Source of the DNA: an uncultured Lachnospiraceae bacterium
Lineage (GTDB): Bacteria > Bacillota > Clostridia > Lachnospirales > Lachnospiraceae
NCBI GenBank assembly: GCA_910586585.1
Contig: CAJUKA010000183.1
Location: 1,063 to 6,427 of the forward strand
DNA: 5,365 nucleotides
Reading direction: 5' to 3'
Part shown: positions 1 to 5,009 of the stretch, one piece after another
Numbering within the stretch: the stretch's first letter is position 1
Layout: every line of letters starts with the position of its first letter
Translations under genes and position numbers: made by a program
Notes under the pieces: generated by a model
Told to the model about the DNA's origin: nothing
Database searches by the model: none
What the model saw: the letters and a program-made list of their open reading frames with translations, nothing else

Positions 1-1083
1 AAAAGAGATAGTCGTTTACCAAACTTTAAAGAGGAATATGAATTGCTGCGTAAATTTGCACATGATGTATTCAGTTCCAATTTGAATGAAACAGCAACGC
101 TGGATGATTTGAGCTACGAATATATGAAGGAGTACCTGATTGCTACAAACGCCAGAGAAGATATCAGAAATCAGTCAAAACTGGATATGGCAAAAAGTAT
201 GGGTTTAATTAGTGAGAGCGAATATGGTGGATATCGTGCGAAAAATTTTGCTGTATTAATGTTTGCAGAAAAACCGGATAAATTCATCCCTTATGCACAT
301 GTGGAAATAATTAGGGAAGCTGTTGGAACTGATAAAATGGAAGCTAAGGTATTTGACGGTCCGATTTGGATACAGGCAAAGCAGGTTAGCCGATATTTTA
401 AGGATAACATTATGGCTTCCTATACTGTCAGAGATAGTGAGACAATAGAGCATCGAATTGTTTATAACTGGCCATTGACGGTTTTCGAGGAACTGGCAAC
501 AAATTGTATTTTGCATAAACAGTATGAATCACCTAATTATATCGGTATTTATATTTATAATGACAGAATAACGTTTGTGAACCATAACCGTCCTGTGCCT
601 CCTGTTACAATTGAGGCAATGAATAAAGAAACCAGATTTGATAATCGTCAGTATTTGAATCCGGAACTGAAAGAAATGTTTTTTGCACTTGATTTGATAG
701 AGTCATATGGTTCAGGAATTCGACGTGCAAAGGATGCATTAAAGGAGAATCATTCGCCGGAACTGCAATTTTTGCCGGATAACGATACCGATGATTATAC
801 AATGGCGGTGGTTATGATTAATGAGGAATTTGCTGCCATTCGTGAGGAAGAACAGAAAAGTTCGGATGTCACCAAAGAAATTACCAAAGAAATTACCAAA
901 GAAATTACCAAAGAAATCAAGAAAATAATGAAAGAAAATCCGGCAATTAGTGCAAATGAAATAGCGGAGATTCTGAATGTGAAAGCTGAAGCAGTACGCT
1001 ACCGTATCAAATTGATGAAGAAATCTGGAGAGATTACAAGAAAAGGTGCTACTAAAGCCGGTGAATGGGAAGTAATTGAGTAA
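1..1083 (+). CDS. AlbA_2/Schlafen-type ATP-binding regulator (RecG C-terminal-like), 5' truncated by the window
   Basis: The frame is open to base 1 (it begins KRDSRLPNFKEEYE), so the gene starts upstream; the TTG at 43 is not its real start. 360 codons are visible. Numbering from the window edge, a GHKL-like (HATPase_c_4) domain is seen around codons 140-245. It has an N-box-like EELATNCILHKQY at 163-175 with the Glu and Asn kept, a DRI strand at 188-190, and the SYGSGIRRA motif at 235-243. The usual SPG turn is replaced by VNHNRPVPP. A TKEI x4 linker follows (291-306), then a winged helix (307-360, ENPAISANEIAEILNV). Family knowledge: such proteins carry an N-terminal AlbA_2 nucleic-acid-binding domain, which would lie outside the window, and are annotated as putative transcriptional regulators or RecG-like proteins. 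The DNA target is unknown. ATP binding is inferred from the motifs only. Confidence 0.85.
   Translation, partial: KRDSRLPNFKEEYELLRKFAHDVFSSNLNETATLDDLSYEYMKEYLIATNAREDIRNQSKLDMAKSMGLISESEYGGYRAKNFAVLMFAEKPDKFIPYAHVEIIREAVGTDKMEAKVFDGPIWIQAKQVSRYFKDNIMASYTVRDSETIEHRIVYNWPLTVFEELATNCILHKQYESPNYIGIYIYNDRITFVNHNRPVPPVTIEAMNKETRFDNRQYLNPELKEMFFALDLIESYGSGIRRAKDALKENHSPELQFLPDNDTDDYTMAVVMINEEFAAIREEEQKSSDVTKEITKEITKEITKEIKKIMKENPAISANEIAEILNVKAEAVRYRIKLMKKSGEITRKGATKAGEWEVIE
871..918 (+). repeat. 12-bp tandem repeat x4 encoding a TKEI linker
   Basis: Four consecutive units of accaaagaaatt; the last ends in c instead of t. The unit is in frame with the host gene and encodes TKEI four times, joining the ATPase domain to the winged helix. 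Because 12 is divisible by 3, copy-number change would alter linker length without breaking the frame. Confidence 0.95.
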
Positions 1084-1093
1084 AACATAAAAA

Positions 1094-1121
1094 TTGGCAA
1101 CTAAAATGAAACAGATATGAT
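1094..1121 (+). promoter_or_regulatory. Candidate sigma-A promoter ahead of the detached winged helix
   Basis: TTGGCA (1094-1099) and TATGAT (1116-1121) are separated by 16 bp. Each hexamer matches its consensus at 5 of 6 positions. The site lies just after the stop of the upstream gene and would start transcripts near 1128, ahead of the second repeat tract and winged-helix ORF. Chance matches are common in AT-rich DNA, so this is only a candidate. Confidence 0.4.
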
Positions 1122-1122
1122 G

Positions 1123-1158
1123 AAAGTTCGCTAAAAAGTTCGTCAAAAGGTTCGCCAA
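1123..1158 (+). repeat. Second 12-bp tandem repeat (x3, degenerate), linker remnant
   Basis: Three units, aaagttcgctaa, aaagttcgtcaa and aaggttcgccaa, followed by a decayed fourth (aagacttg...). Read in the frame of the downstream winged helix it gives SSLK, SSSK, GSPK, then DLNSTQQK. This is the four-residue periodic linker expected between the ATPase and winged-helix domains of this protein family. The unit is unrelated in sequence to the TKEI repeat 200 bp upstream. Confidence 0.85.
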
Positions 1159-1163
1159 AAGAC

Positions 1164-1352
1164 TTGAATTCAACTCAGCAAAAAATAGTAGAGTTAATTC
1201 AAGAGAATCCTAAAATAACACAAGCTGAAATGGCGGAAATAATAACACTTTCAAAAAGAGCAATTCAAAAAAATATAAAAGAATTGGTGGATGCTGATAT
1301 TATAGAACGTGAAGGTTCAGCTAGAAAAAGTTACTGGAAGATAAAAGAATAA
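1164..1352 (+). CDS. Detached winged-helix tail of an AlbA_2-type regulator (possible pseudogene fragment)
   Basis: A 62-aa reading frame that starts at TTG if it is translated at all. The same frame is open back to 1110, where a TGA at 1107-1109 interrupts it, and it contains no ATG. The protein is a complete winged helix: helices over NSTQQKIVELIQENP, the helix-turn-helix TQAEMAEIITLSKRAIQKNI, and a wing IIEREGSARKSYWKI. This closely resembles the C-terminus of AlbA_2/HATPase_c_4 proteins, and the periodic linker just upstream supports that origin. No strong ribosome binding site is present (AAGG at 1147-1150 is 13 nt away). Either it is a decayed remnant of a second paralogue, or a small standalone DNA-binding protein expressed from the candidate promoter at 1094-1121. 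I favour the remnant, with the domain identity much surer than its expression. Confidence 0.6.
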   Translation: MNSTQQKIVELIQENPKITQAEMAEIITLSKRAIQKNIKELVDADIIEREGSARKSYWKIKE

Positions 1353-1373
1353 GAAAATAAAATGGCCGGAATC

Positions 1374-1410
1374 AAGCCTCCAAGTTCCAAAAAATTTGGA
1401 GGTTTTCTTC
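1374..1410 (+). terminator. Intrinsic terminator after the winged-helix fragment
   Basis: Arms CCTCCAA (1377-1383) and TTGGAGG (1396-1402) pair perfectly. The stem extends inward by a G-U and two A-U pairs over the loop ccaaaa, and outward by G-U and A-U pairs. The T-rich tail ttttcttc follows. It ends the transcripts of the left-hand genes. Confidence 0.8.
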
Positions 1411-1934
1411 TGCCCATTTTTAGTGGAAAGGAATTTCCGAAATGAAAAATCTATGGTACAATATCTTAGAAGTTATCAAAGGGATAAGTGGATCATAGAG
1501 AAAGAGCAGAACACAAATCACTCATAAGCAGTCAGGCTTAATCTTACAAACAAATCTAATCTTTTTCTATGGCAGGTGCAAAGTGATGCATCATGCTGAC
1601 TTTTTTTGCAGGTCCGATAGGGGACTTTTGCATCATTTTAGAACCCAAACTTGACGAAGAAGTCATGGGTTATGCATCTAAATTGCATAGACATGGCATG
1701 TGGAAGTCGCATGTTGTCTACAAAGGAAGGATTTGTAGAAATCCTTGAATTTACGCACTTTGCGAGGATTTTTAAGTTTAACCGAACACCTGAAATTGGA
1801 AAGAAAAAAGAGATTTCTCACGAGATTAAAGTGTCCGTAGTTATGGAACTCGTATGAGTGGACACAAAAATGTATAGTTCACAAACTCAATCATTACAGA
1901 AAAATTTTATCAACAACTGAATAATAGGTAAGTC
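1411..1934. other. Gene-poor region with hairpins and GCAT motifs
   Basis: No convincing gene. The two short + strand frames here (1593-1748 and 1651-1857) overlap each other, lack ribosome binding sites and match nothing I recognise. Structured elements are plentiful. TGCAAA/TTTGCA (1577-1582/1605-1610) encloses the perfect palindrome TGATGCATCA (1584-1593). AGGTCC/GGACTT (1610-1615/1622-1627) forms a small hairpin. AAGGATTT/AAATCCTT (1727-1734/1739-1746) is a perfect 8-bp stem with a 4-nt loop. GTGTCC/GGACAC (1831-1836/1860-1865) encloses ACTC-gtat-GAGT. GCAT occurs six times between 1588 and 1712. It may be a leader RNA, a DNA control site or the debris of a lost gene. Confidence 0.5.
1454..1462 (+). 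promoter_or_regulatory. Candidate extended -10 promoter
   Basis: TG-G-TACAAT is an extended -10 element: TG at 1454-1455 and the hexamer at 1457-1462, with 5 of 6 consensus bases. The -35 is weak (TTCCGA at 1435-1440, 16-bp spacer). It lies just after a terminator and points toward the ParB operon about 610 bp away, so it could drive a long leader transcript. Confidence 0.35.
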
Positions 1935-1955
1935 ATGCGAATGTTTGGTTCGCAT
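1935..1955 (+). promoter_or_regulatory. Hairpin directly before the ParB-operon terminator
   Basis: ATGCGAA (1935-1941) and TTCGCAT (1949-1955) form a perfect 7-bp stem with loop tgtttgg. It ends three bases before the terminator stem and contains the candidate leader start codon. Confidence 0.6.
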
Positions 1956-2015
1956 TTAGACCGCTTGTTTTCTATATCCTTATGGTGTGGAGCAGGCGGT
2001 CTTTTTTGTTTTTAG
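1935..2015 (+). CDS. Possible 26-codon leader ORF running through the terminator
   Basis: ATG at 1935 opens a 26-codon frame (begins MRMFGSHLDRLFS, ends CGAGGLFCF) that stops at 2013-2015, just beyond the terminator U-tract. A weak Shine-Dalgarno-like AGGT (1926-1929) lies 5 nt upstream. The first seven codons are buried in the ATGCGAA/TTCGCAT hairpin (1935-1955). The whole second half lies in the terminator stem-loop. That placement is what a leader peptide controlling attenuation would show, but the frame is short enough to be chance. I do not recognise the peptide. Confidence 0.3.
   Translation: MRMFGSHLDRLFSISLWCGAGGLFCF
1959..2012 (+). terminator. Strong intrinsic terminator or attenuator upstream of parB
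   Basis: GACCGC (1959-1964) pairs with GCGGTC (1996-2001), and the stem continues as TTGTTT/GAGCAG (1965-1970/1990-1995) through A-U, G-C and G-U pairs, giving up to 12 bp with a 19-nt loop. TTTTTTGTTTTT follows (2002-2013). It lies about 60 bp before the parB start. No clear promoter is visible between it and parB, which favours conditional readthrough, although a weak promoter could be missed. Confidence 0.8.
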
Positions 2016-2074
2016 AACTGCCAGTATTCATCAGACACCTTGATAATCAAATTAAAAAGTAGGAGGACAAACAG

Positions 2075-3031
2075 ATGGAGCAGACAGGCAAAAAGAGTAT
2101 ATGTGGGATTTTCGACCACAATGTACAGACGGAAAATGTAAAGATCAGCGAACTGCATGATTTTCAGGGGCATCCGTTCAAGGTAGAGCATGATATGCAA
2201 CTCTTTGAATTATCGAAGAGTATTGAGGAGAAGGGCGTGCTTGTTCCCTTGATTGTAAGACCAAACCCAATTGGAACAGGATATGAAATCGTTGCAGGGC
2301 ACAGAAGAAAAGCAGCCAGCGAATGGGCAGGCATAGACATGGTTCCCGTGATGATTGTGCAGATGGATGATGCAGAAGCAATAATCGCAATGGTAGACAG
2401 TAATTTACAGCGGGAGCATATCAAGCCCAGTGAGAAAGCTTATGCCTATAAAATGAAGCTGGAAGCCATGAAGCAGCAGGGAAAGAAATTCACTGATACT
2501 TTGTCCCAAGTTGGGACGAAGCTGTCAAAGGATGTGGGAGAAAACGGAAAGCCCATATTTCGTTCGGATGAGCTTTTAGCAAAACAGGTTGGGGAGAGCC
2601 GGAACCAGATTGCAAGGTATATCCGTCTGACAAATCTTATTCCCAAGATTCTTGATATGGTGGATGAAGGGAAAATAGCGTTTACTATAGCGGTGGAACT
2701 TTCTTATTTGAAAGAAGAGGAACAGTATGAACTTCATGCGGTAATGGATTTGGAGCAGTGTACACCGTCTCTTTCACAGGCAAACCGGATGAAACGCCTG
2801 AGTCAGTCAGAGGGGATTGATATGGATAAAATGTATGATATTTTGGGAGAGGAAAAAGCAAATCAGAGAGAACAGATTAAAATTAGGGCAGATTCATTAT
2901 CGCAATATTTTCCCGCAGATTTCACACCAAAGCAGAAAGTGGAACTGATAGAAAAATTGGTCAGGGATTGGCATGAAAAACAAACAGGTATTCATAACCT
3001 TTCAGCTAAAAGAGCGGAAAAATCACGATAG
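2075..3031 (+). CDS. parB: ParB/RepB/Spo0J-family partition protein
   Basis: 318 aa, starting at an ATG 8 nt after AGGAGG (2061-2066). ParB proteins bind parS-type centromere sites and, in characterised members, act as CTP-dependent DNA clamps. Visible here is the N-terminal ParB nuclease-like/CTP-binding fold (about residues 20-115), with the arginine motif GHRRKAA at 75-81 (canonically GERRxxA) and box II NLQREHIKPSEKA at 110-122. A helix-turn-helix follows around 166-188 (LLAKQVGESRNQIARYIRL). A Lys/Gln-rich insert at about 126-160 separates box II from the HTH. The C-terminus (about 275-318) is helical and basic and may dimerise. It is the first gene of the operon with tnpV, parM and parR; no ParA is in view. 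Family assignment is firm. The binding site is unknown, and no canonical parS was seen. An accessory or regulatory role, as in Noc-like ParBs, is an alternative. Confidence 0.93.
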   Translation: MEQTGKKSICGIFDHNVQTENVKISELHDFQGHPFKVEHDMQLFELSKSIEEKGVLVPLIVRPNPIGTGYEIVAGHRRKAASEWAGIDMVPVMIVQMDDAEAIIAMVDSNLQREHIKPSEKAYAYKMKLEAMKQQGKKFTDTLSQVGTKLSKDVGENGKPIFRSDELLAKQVGESRNQIARYIRLTNLIPKILDMVDEGKIAFTIAVELSYLKEEEQYELHAVMDLEQCTPSLSQANRMKRLSQSEGIDMDKMYDILGEEKANQREQIKIRADSLSQYFPADFTPKQKVELIEKLVRDWHEKQTGIHNLSAKRAEKSR

Positions 3032-3056
3032 AAATAGAAGAGTGGAGGATAAAGTT

Positions 3057-3458
3057 ATGGGTAGGAAGAAAGAAGAATTATCAATATTTGAACAGATGGG
3101 CGGCACTTACACAGAGAAAGACGGTATTTTATATCCTAATATCCTTATTGGCGAAGAGGAAACAGAAACAATGCAAAATTTTTTTTCAGGAAAATACGGA
3201 GATTTATGGAAAAAGTATCTGAAAGAAAACCAGCCAGAGAGATATTATGATTTAGTTTGTACAGGGCAGTTGAAGCAAAAGGCAGCGGAAGTAAATGAGG
3301 AAGCTAACGAACTGTTGGACAGGATTATGCAGCAGTATTTACAGAAGCATAAACCGGAGAATCCGGACTCTACAATGGAAATGTGGCAGCTTCGGGAACA
3401 AGCTAAGGCAATGGCAGAGGAAGTGGTTCTTCAAGATGTTGTCTACTGCTATCACTAA
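3057..3458 (+). CDS. tnpV: TnpV-family transposon-encoded protein
   Basis: 133 aa from an ATG 8 nt after GTGGAGG (3042-3048). The frame is open further upstream to 2973, but an earlier start would overlap parB and has no comparable ribosome binding site. The N-terminal signature IFEQMGGTYTEKDGILYPN (10-28) matches the TnpV family. GKYGDLWKKYLKEN (45-58), DLVCTGQL (65-72) and a Glu/Gln-rich helical C-terminus ending in VVLQDVVYCYH also fit. Family knowledge: TnpV is named after a small accessory ORF of the clostridial element Tn4451 and recurs in Firmicutes mobile elements; its biochemical role is not established. It lacks any transposase or recombinase motif. Sitting inside a partition operon, 25 nt after parB and 27 nt before parM, it may serve maintenance rather than transposition, which is inference. 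Confidence 0.85.
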   Translation: MGRKKEELSIFEQMGGTYTEKDGILYPNILIGEEETETMQNFFSGKYGDLWKKYLKENQPERYYDLVCTGQLKQKAAEVNEEANELLDRIMQQYLQKHKPENPDSTMEMWQLREQAKAMAEEVVLQDVVYCYH

Positions 3459-3485
3459 ATCAAAACGAAAAGAGAGGGAAAAATT

Positions 3486-4427
3486 ATGGCGAATATAAGA
3501 GAATATAACATGAATGGAACATTGATTTTAGGAATTGATCATGGATATGGGAATATCAAAACAGCACACAGGGTATTTCCAACAGCGCTGATCAAGAGTG
3601 AGAAAGCGCCAACTTTCAGTAAAGATTATTTGGAGTATGATGGATATTTCTATATTATCGGGGAAGGTCATAAGAGCTTTATCGCTGAAAAGCAGTCGGA
3701 TGATGATAATTATATCCTGACGCTTGCGGCAATCGCAAAAGAACTGAACGCAAGGGAATTAACCTCTGCCAGAGTGCATCTTGCAGCAGGACTTCCGTTG
3801 AAGTGGGTGCAGGCGCAGAGAGAATCTTTCCGTCAATATCTGATGCAGAATAAGATTGTGCAATTTCGTTATAAAGGCAGACAGTACGAGGTTGAGATTG
3901 CCGGATGTACGGTCATGCCGCAATGCTATTCTGCGGTGGCGGAAAACTTGAAAGATTTTAAAGGGATGAATTTACTTGCCGACATTGGCAACGGAACAAT
4001 GAACATCATGTATTTAAACAATGGAAGGGCGATGGAGAGTAAATCATGGACAGAGAAACTCGGTGTTTTCCAGTGCATGCAGCGTATCCGCAATAAGGTG
4101 TTGGACGAAACGGGAACAAACCTGATGAACGAGGTCATTGAAAATTATCTGAGGACAGGGGAAACGGATATTGCAGAGCCTTATGCCTCACTCATGAAAG
4201 AAGCAGCAGTTTCCTATGTACAGGAGATCTTTCAGAAGCTGAAGGATTATGAATATAATGAAAGCCTTATGCAGCTTCACTTTATGGGCGGCGGCGCAAG
4301 AATCGTGGAAGCTGTCGGGGAATATAACCGGGAGAGGACGCATTTTAATCACGATATCTGTGCGACTGCAAAGGGATATGAATATTACTGTTACATGATT
4401 TTGCGCCACAACAAAAAGTGCAGCTAG
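3486..4427 (+). CDS. parM: ParM/StbA-type actin-like plasmid segregation ATPase
   Basis: 313 aa. ATG lies 7 nt after GAGAGGG (3472-3478); an internal ATG at residue 9 is possible but has no better ribosome binding site. The actin-fold nucleotide motifs are present in order. Phosphate 1 is GIDHGYGNIKTA (16-27), an AAGLP turn is at 100-104, phosphate 2 is LADIGNGTMNIM (164-175), and the adenosine motif is FMGGGARIV (266-274). The length is typical of ParM/StbA and Alp proteins. Known members polymerise with ATP into filaments that push or pull plasmid copies apart through an adaptor (ParR) bound at a centromere. The next gene, 15 nt downstream, is a plausible ParR. Filament formation by this protein is inferred from family membership. 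Similar proteins occur on integrative elements, where they may stabilise the excised circle. Confidence 0.92.
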   Translation: MANIREYNMNGTLILGIDHGYGNIKTAHRVFPTALIKSEKAPTFSKDYLEYDGYFYIIGEGHKSFIAEKQSDDDNYILTLAAIAKELNARELTSARVHLAAGLPLKWVQAQRESFRQYLMQNKIVQFRYKGRQYEVEIAGCTVMPQCYSAVAENLKDFKGMNLLADIGNGTMNIMYLNNGRAMESKSWTEKLGVFQCMQRIRNKVLDETGTNLMNEVIENYLRTGETDIAEPYASLMKEAAVSYVQEIFQKLKDYEYNESLMQLHFMGGGARIVEAVGEYNRERTHFNHDICATAKGYEYYCYMILRHNKKCS

Positions 4428-4442
4428 AAAGAAGGTGCAGGA

Positions 4443-4898
4443 ATGACAGGAAATATCCGTAACCGCAATGTGCGGTTTTATGAGGAAAAGGAAGCTGACA
4501 GACGGGCATGGGAAATACTTCACTCAGAAGCTGTCAGGGCATTTCCCTCGCAGAATGATTTTATCATTCAGGCAGTCAATGATTTTTATGACAGGCATCT
4601 GGCAATATCGGATGATCCTTATCTGGAAACAAGGGAAAAAGAGGATGCCTTTGCAGATAGGATCGTGGAAAAGGTGGAACAGAAAGTGCTTGGCAACCTG
4701 TCACAGCTTATCGGCATTTACCTTTTGCAGCAGAATATCTTGGCAACAGGAAATGATGCACGAGCGGAAAATTATTTGAAAGAAAATGGGGAGATGCAGG
4801 TATTAAGTTCCGGCGGTGGTATTCTGCAAAATGGCGGGGAAGCTGAAACAGAGGAACCGGAGGAGAATGAGTTCCTTGATTTCAGTTTTGGAGGATAG
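4443..4898 (+). CDS. ParR-like centromere-binding adaptor (ribbon-helix-helix type)
   Basis: 151 aa, ATG 5 nt after GAAGGTG (4431-4437), immediately downstream of parM. Residues 9-53 fit a ribbon-helix-helix: a short strand NVRFYEE, helix ADRRAWEILHSE, turn, helix SQNDFIIQAVNDFYDRHL. A second helical segment spans about 66-100 (DRIVEKVEQKVLGNLSQLI) and may oligomerise. The tail is Gly-rich and then strongly acidic with an aromatic end (ETEEPEENEFLDFSFGG). In characterised ParMR systems ParR has an N-terminal RHH that binds centromere repeats and autoregulates, and a C-terminus that contacts ParM; the layout and gene order fit this. Sequence similarity to named ParR proteins is weak by eye, so a MobC-like or generic RHH regulator remains possible. 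It is the last gene of the operon; a terminator lies 73 bp after the stop. Confidence 0.65.
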   Translation: MTGNIRNRNVRFYEEKEADRRAWEILHSEAVRAFPSQNDFIIQAVNDFYDRHLAISDDPYLETREKEDAFADRIVEKVEQKVLGNLSQLIGIYLLQQNILATGNDARAENYLKENGEMQVLSSGGGILQNGGEAETEEPEENEFLDFSFGG

Positions 4899-4912
4899 CC
4901 GGAATGGGGGTT

Positions 4913-4935
4913 CTTAGGGGGCAAAGCCCCCTGAG
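4913..4935. repeat. GC-rich hairpin after the par operon
   Basis: AGGGGGC (4916-4922) and GCCCCCT (4926-4932) pair perfectly around an AAA loop, and the stem extends outward by three more pairs (CTT/GAG, one of them T-G). There is no T tract, so it is not an ordinary terminator by itself. The 8-bp palindrome CACCGGTG follows at 4943-4950. Confidence 0.75.
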
Positions 4936-4970
4936 CAGGTAGCACCGGTGGCGCAGACAGTGAGGAAGAA

Positions 4971-5009
4971 ATAAAAATCGGAGTGTCCGGCAGGCACTCC
5001 GGTTTTTAT
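4971..5009. terminator. Bidirectional intrinsic terminator
   Basis: CGGAGTG (4979-4985) pairs with CACTCCG (4995-5001). The flanking ATAAAAAT and GTTTTTAT extend the stem to 15 bp, with A tracts on one side and T tracts on the other. It can therefore terminate the par operon on the + strand and any convergent transcript on the - strand. Confidence 0.85.

Noticed and set aside
871..1158. CRISPR-like array from the two short repeat tracts
   Set aside because: The units are 12 bp, contiguous without spacers, and lie in coding frames as protein linkers.
739..1173. 144-codon - strand frame rich in Phe/Asn (FGNFFGNFFGNFF)
   Set aside because: It is the antisense shadow of the AlbA_2-type gene and its TKEI repeat; there is no independent support.
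1593..1748. 51-codon + strand frame starting ATG, MLTFFAGPIGDF...
   Set aside because: No Shine-Dalgarno site; the ATG sits at the edge of a palindrome and the peptide is unrecognised. It could be a remnant, but nothing supports translation.
1651..1857. 68-codon + strand frame starting at TTG
   Set aside because: No ribosome binding site, overlaps another short frame, contains hairpin-forming DNA, and the protein (VMHLNCIDMACGSRML...) matches no family I know.
2040..2060. TTGATA at 2040-2045 as a -35 box for parB
   Set aside because: A 16-18 bp spacer would put the -10 on the ribosome binding site, leaving no room for a transcript start before parB.
2973..3056. Longer N-terminus for the TnpV protein (28 extra residues)
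   Set aside because: It would overlap the parB 3' end by 59 bases. The ATG at 3057 has a good GTGGAGG site, and the TnpV signature begins shortly after it.
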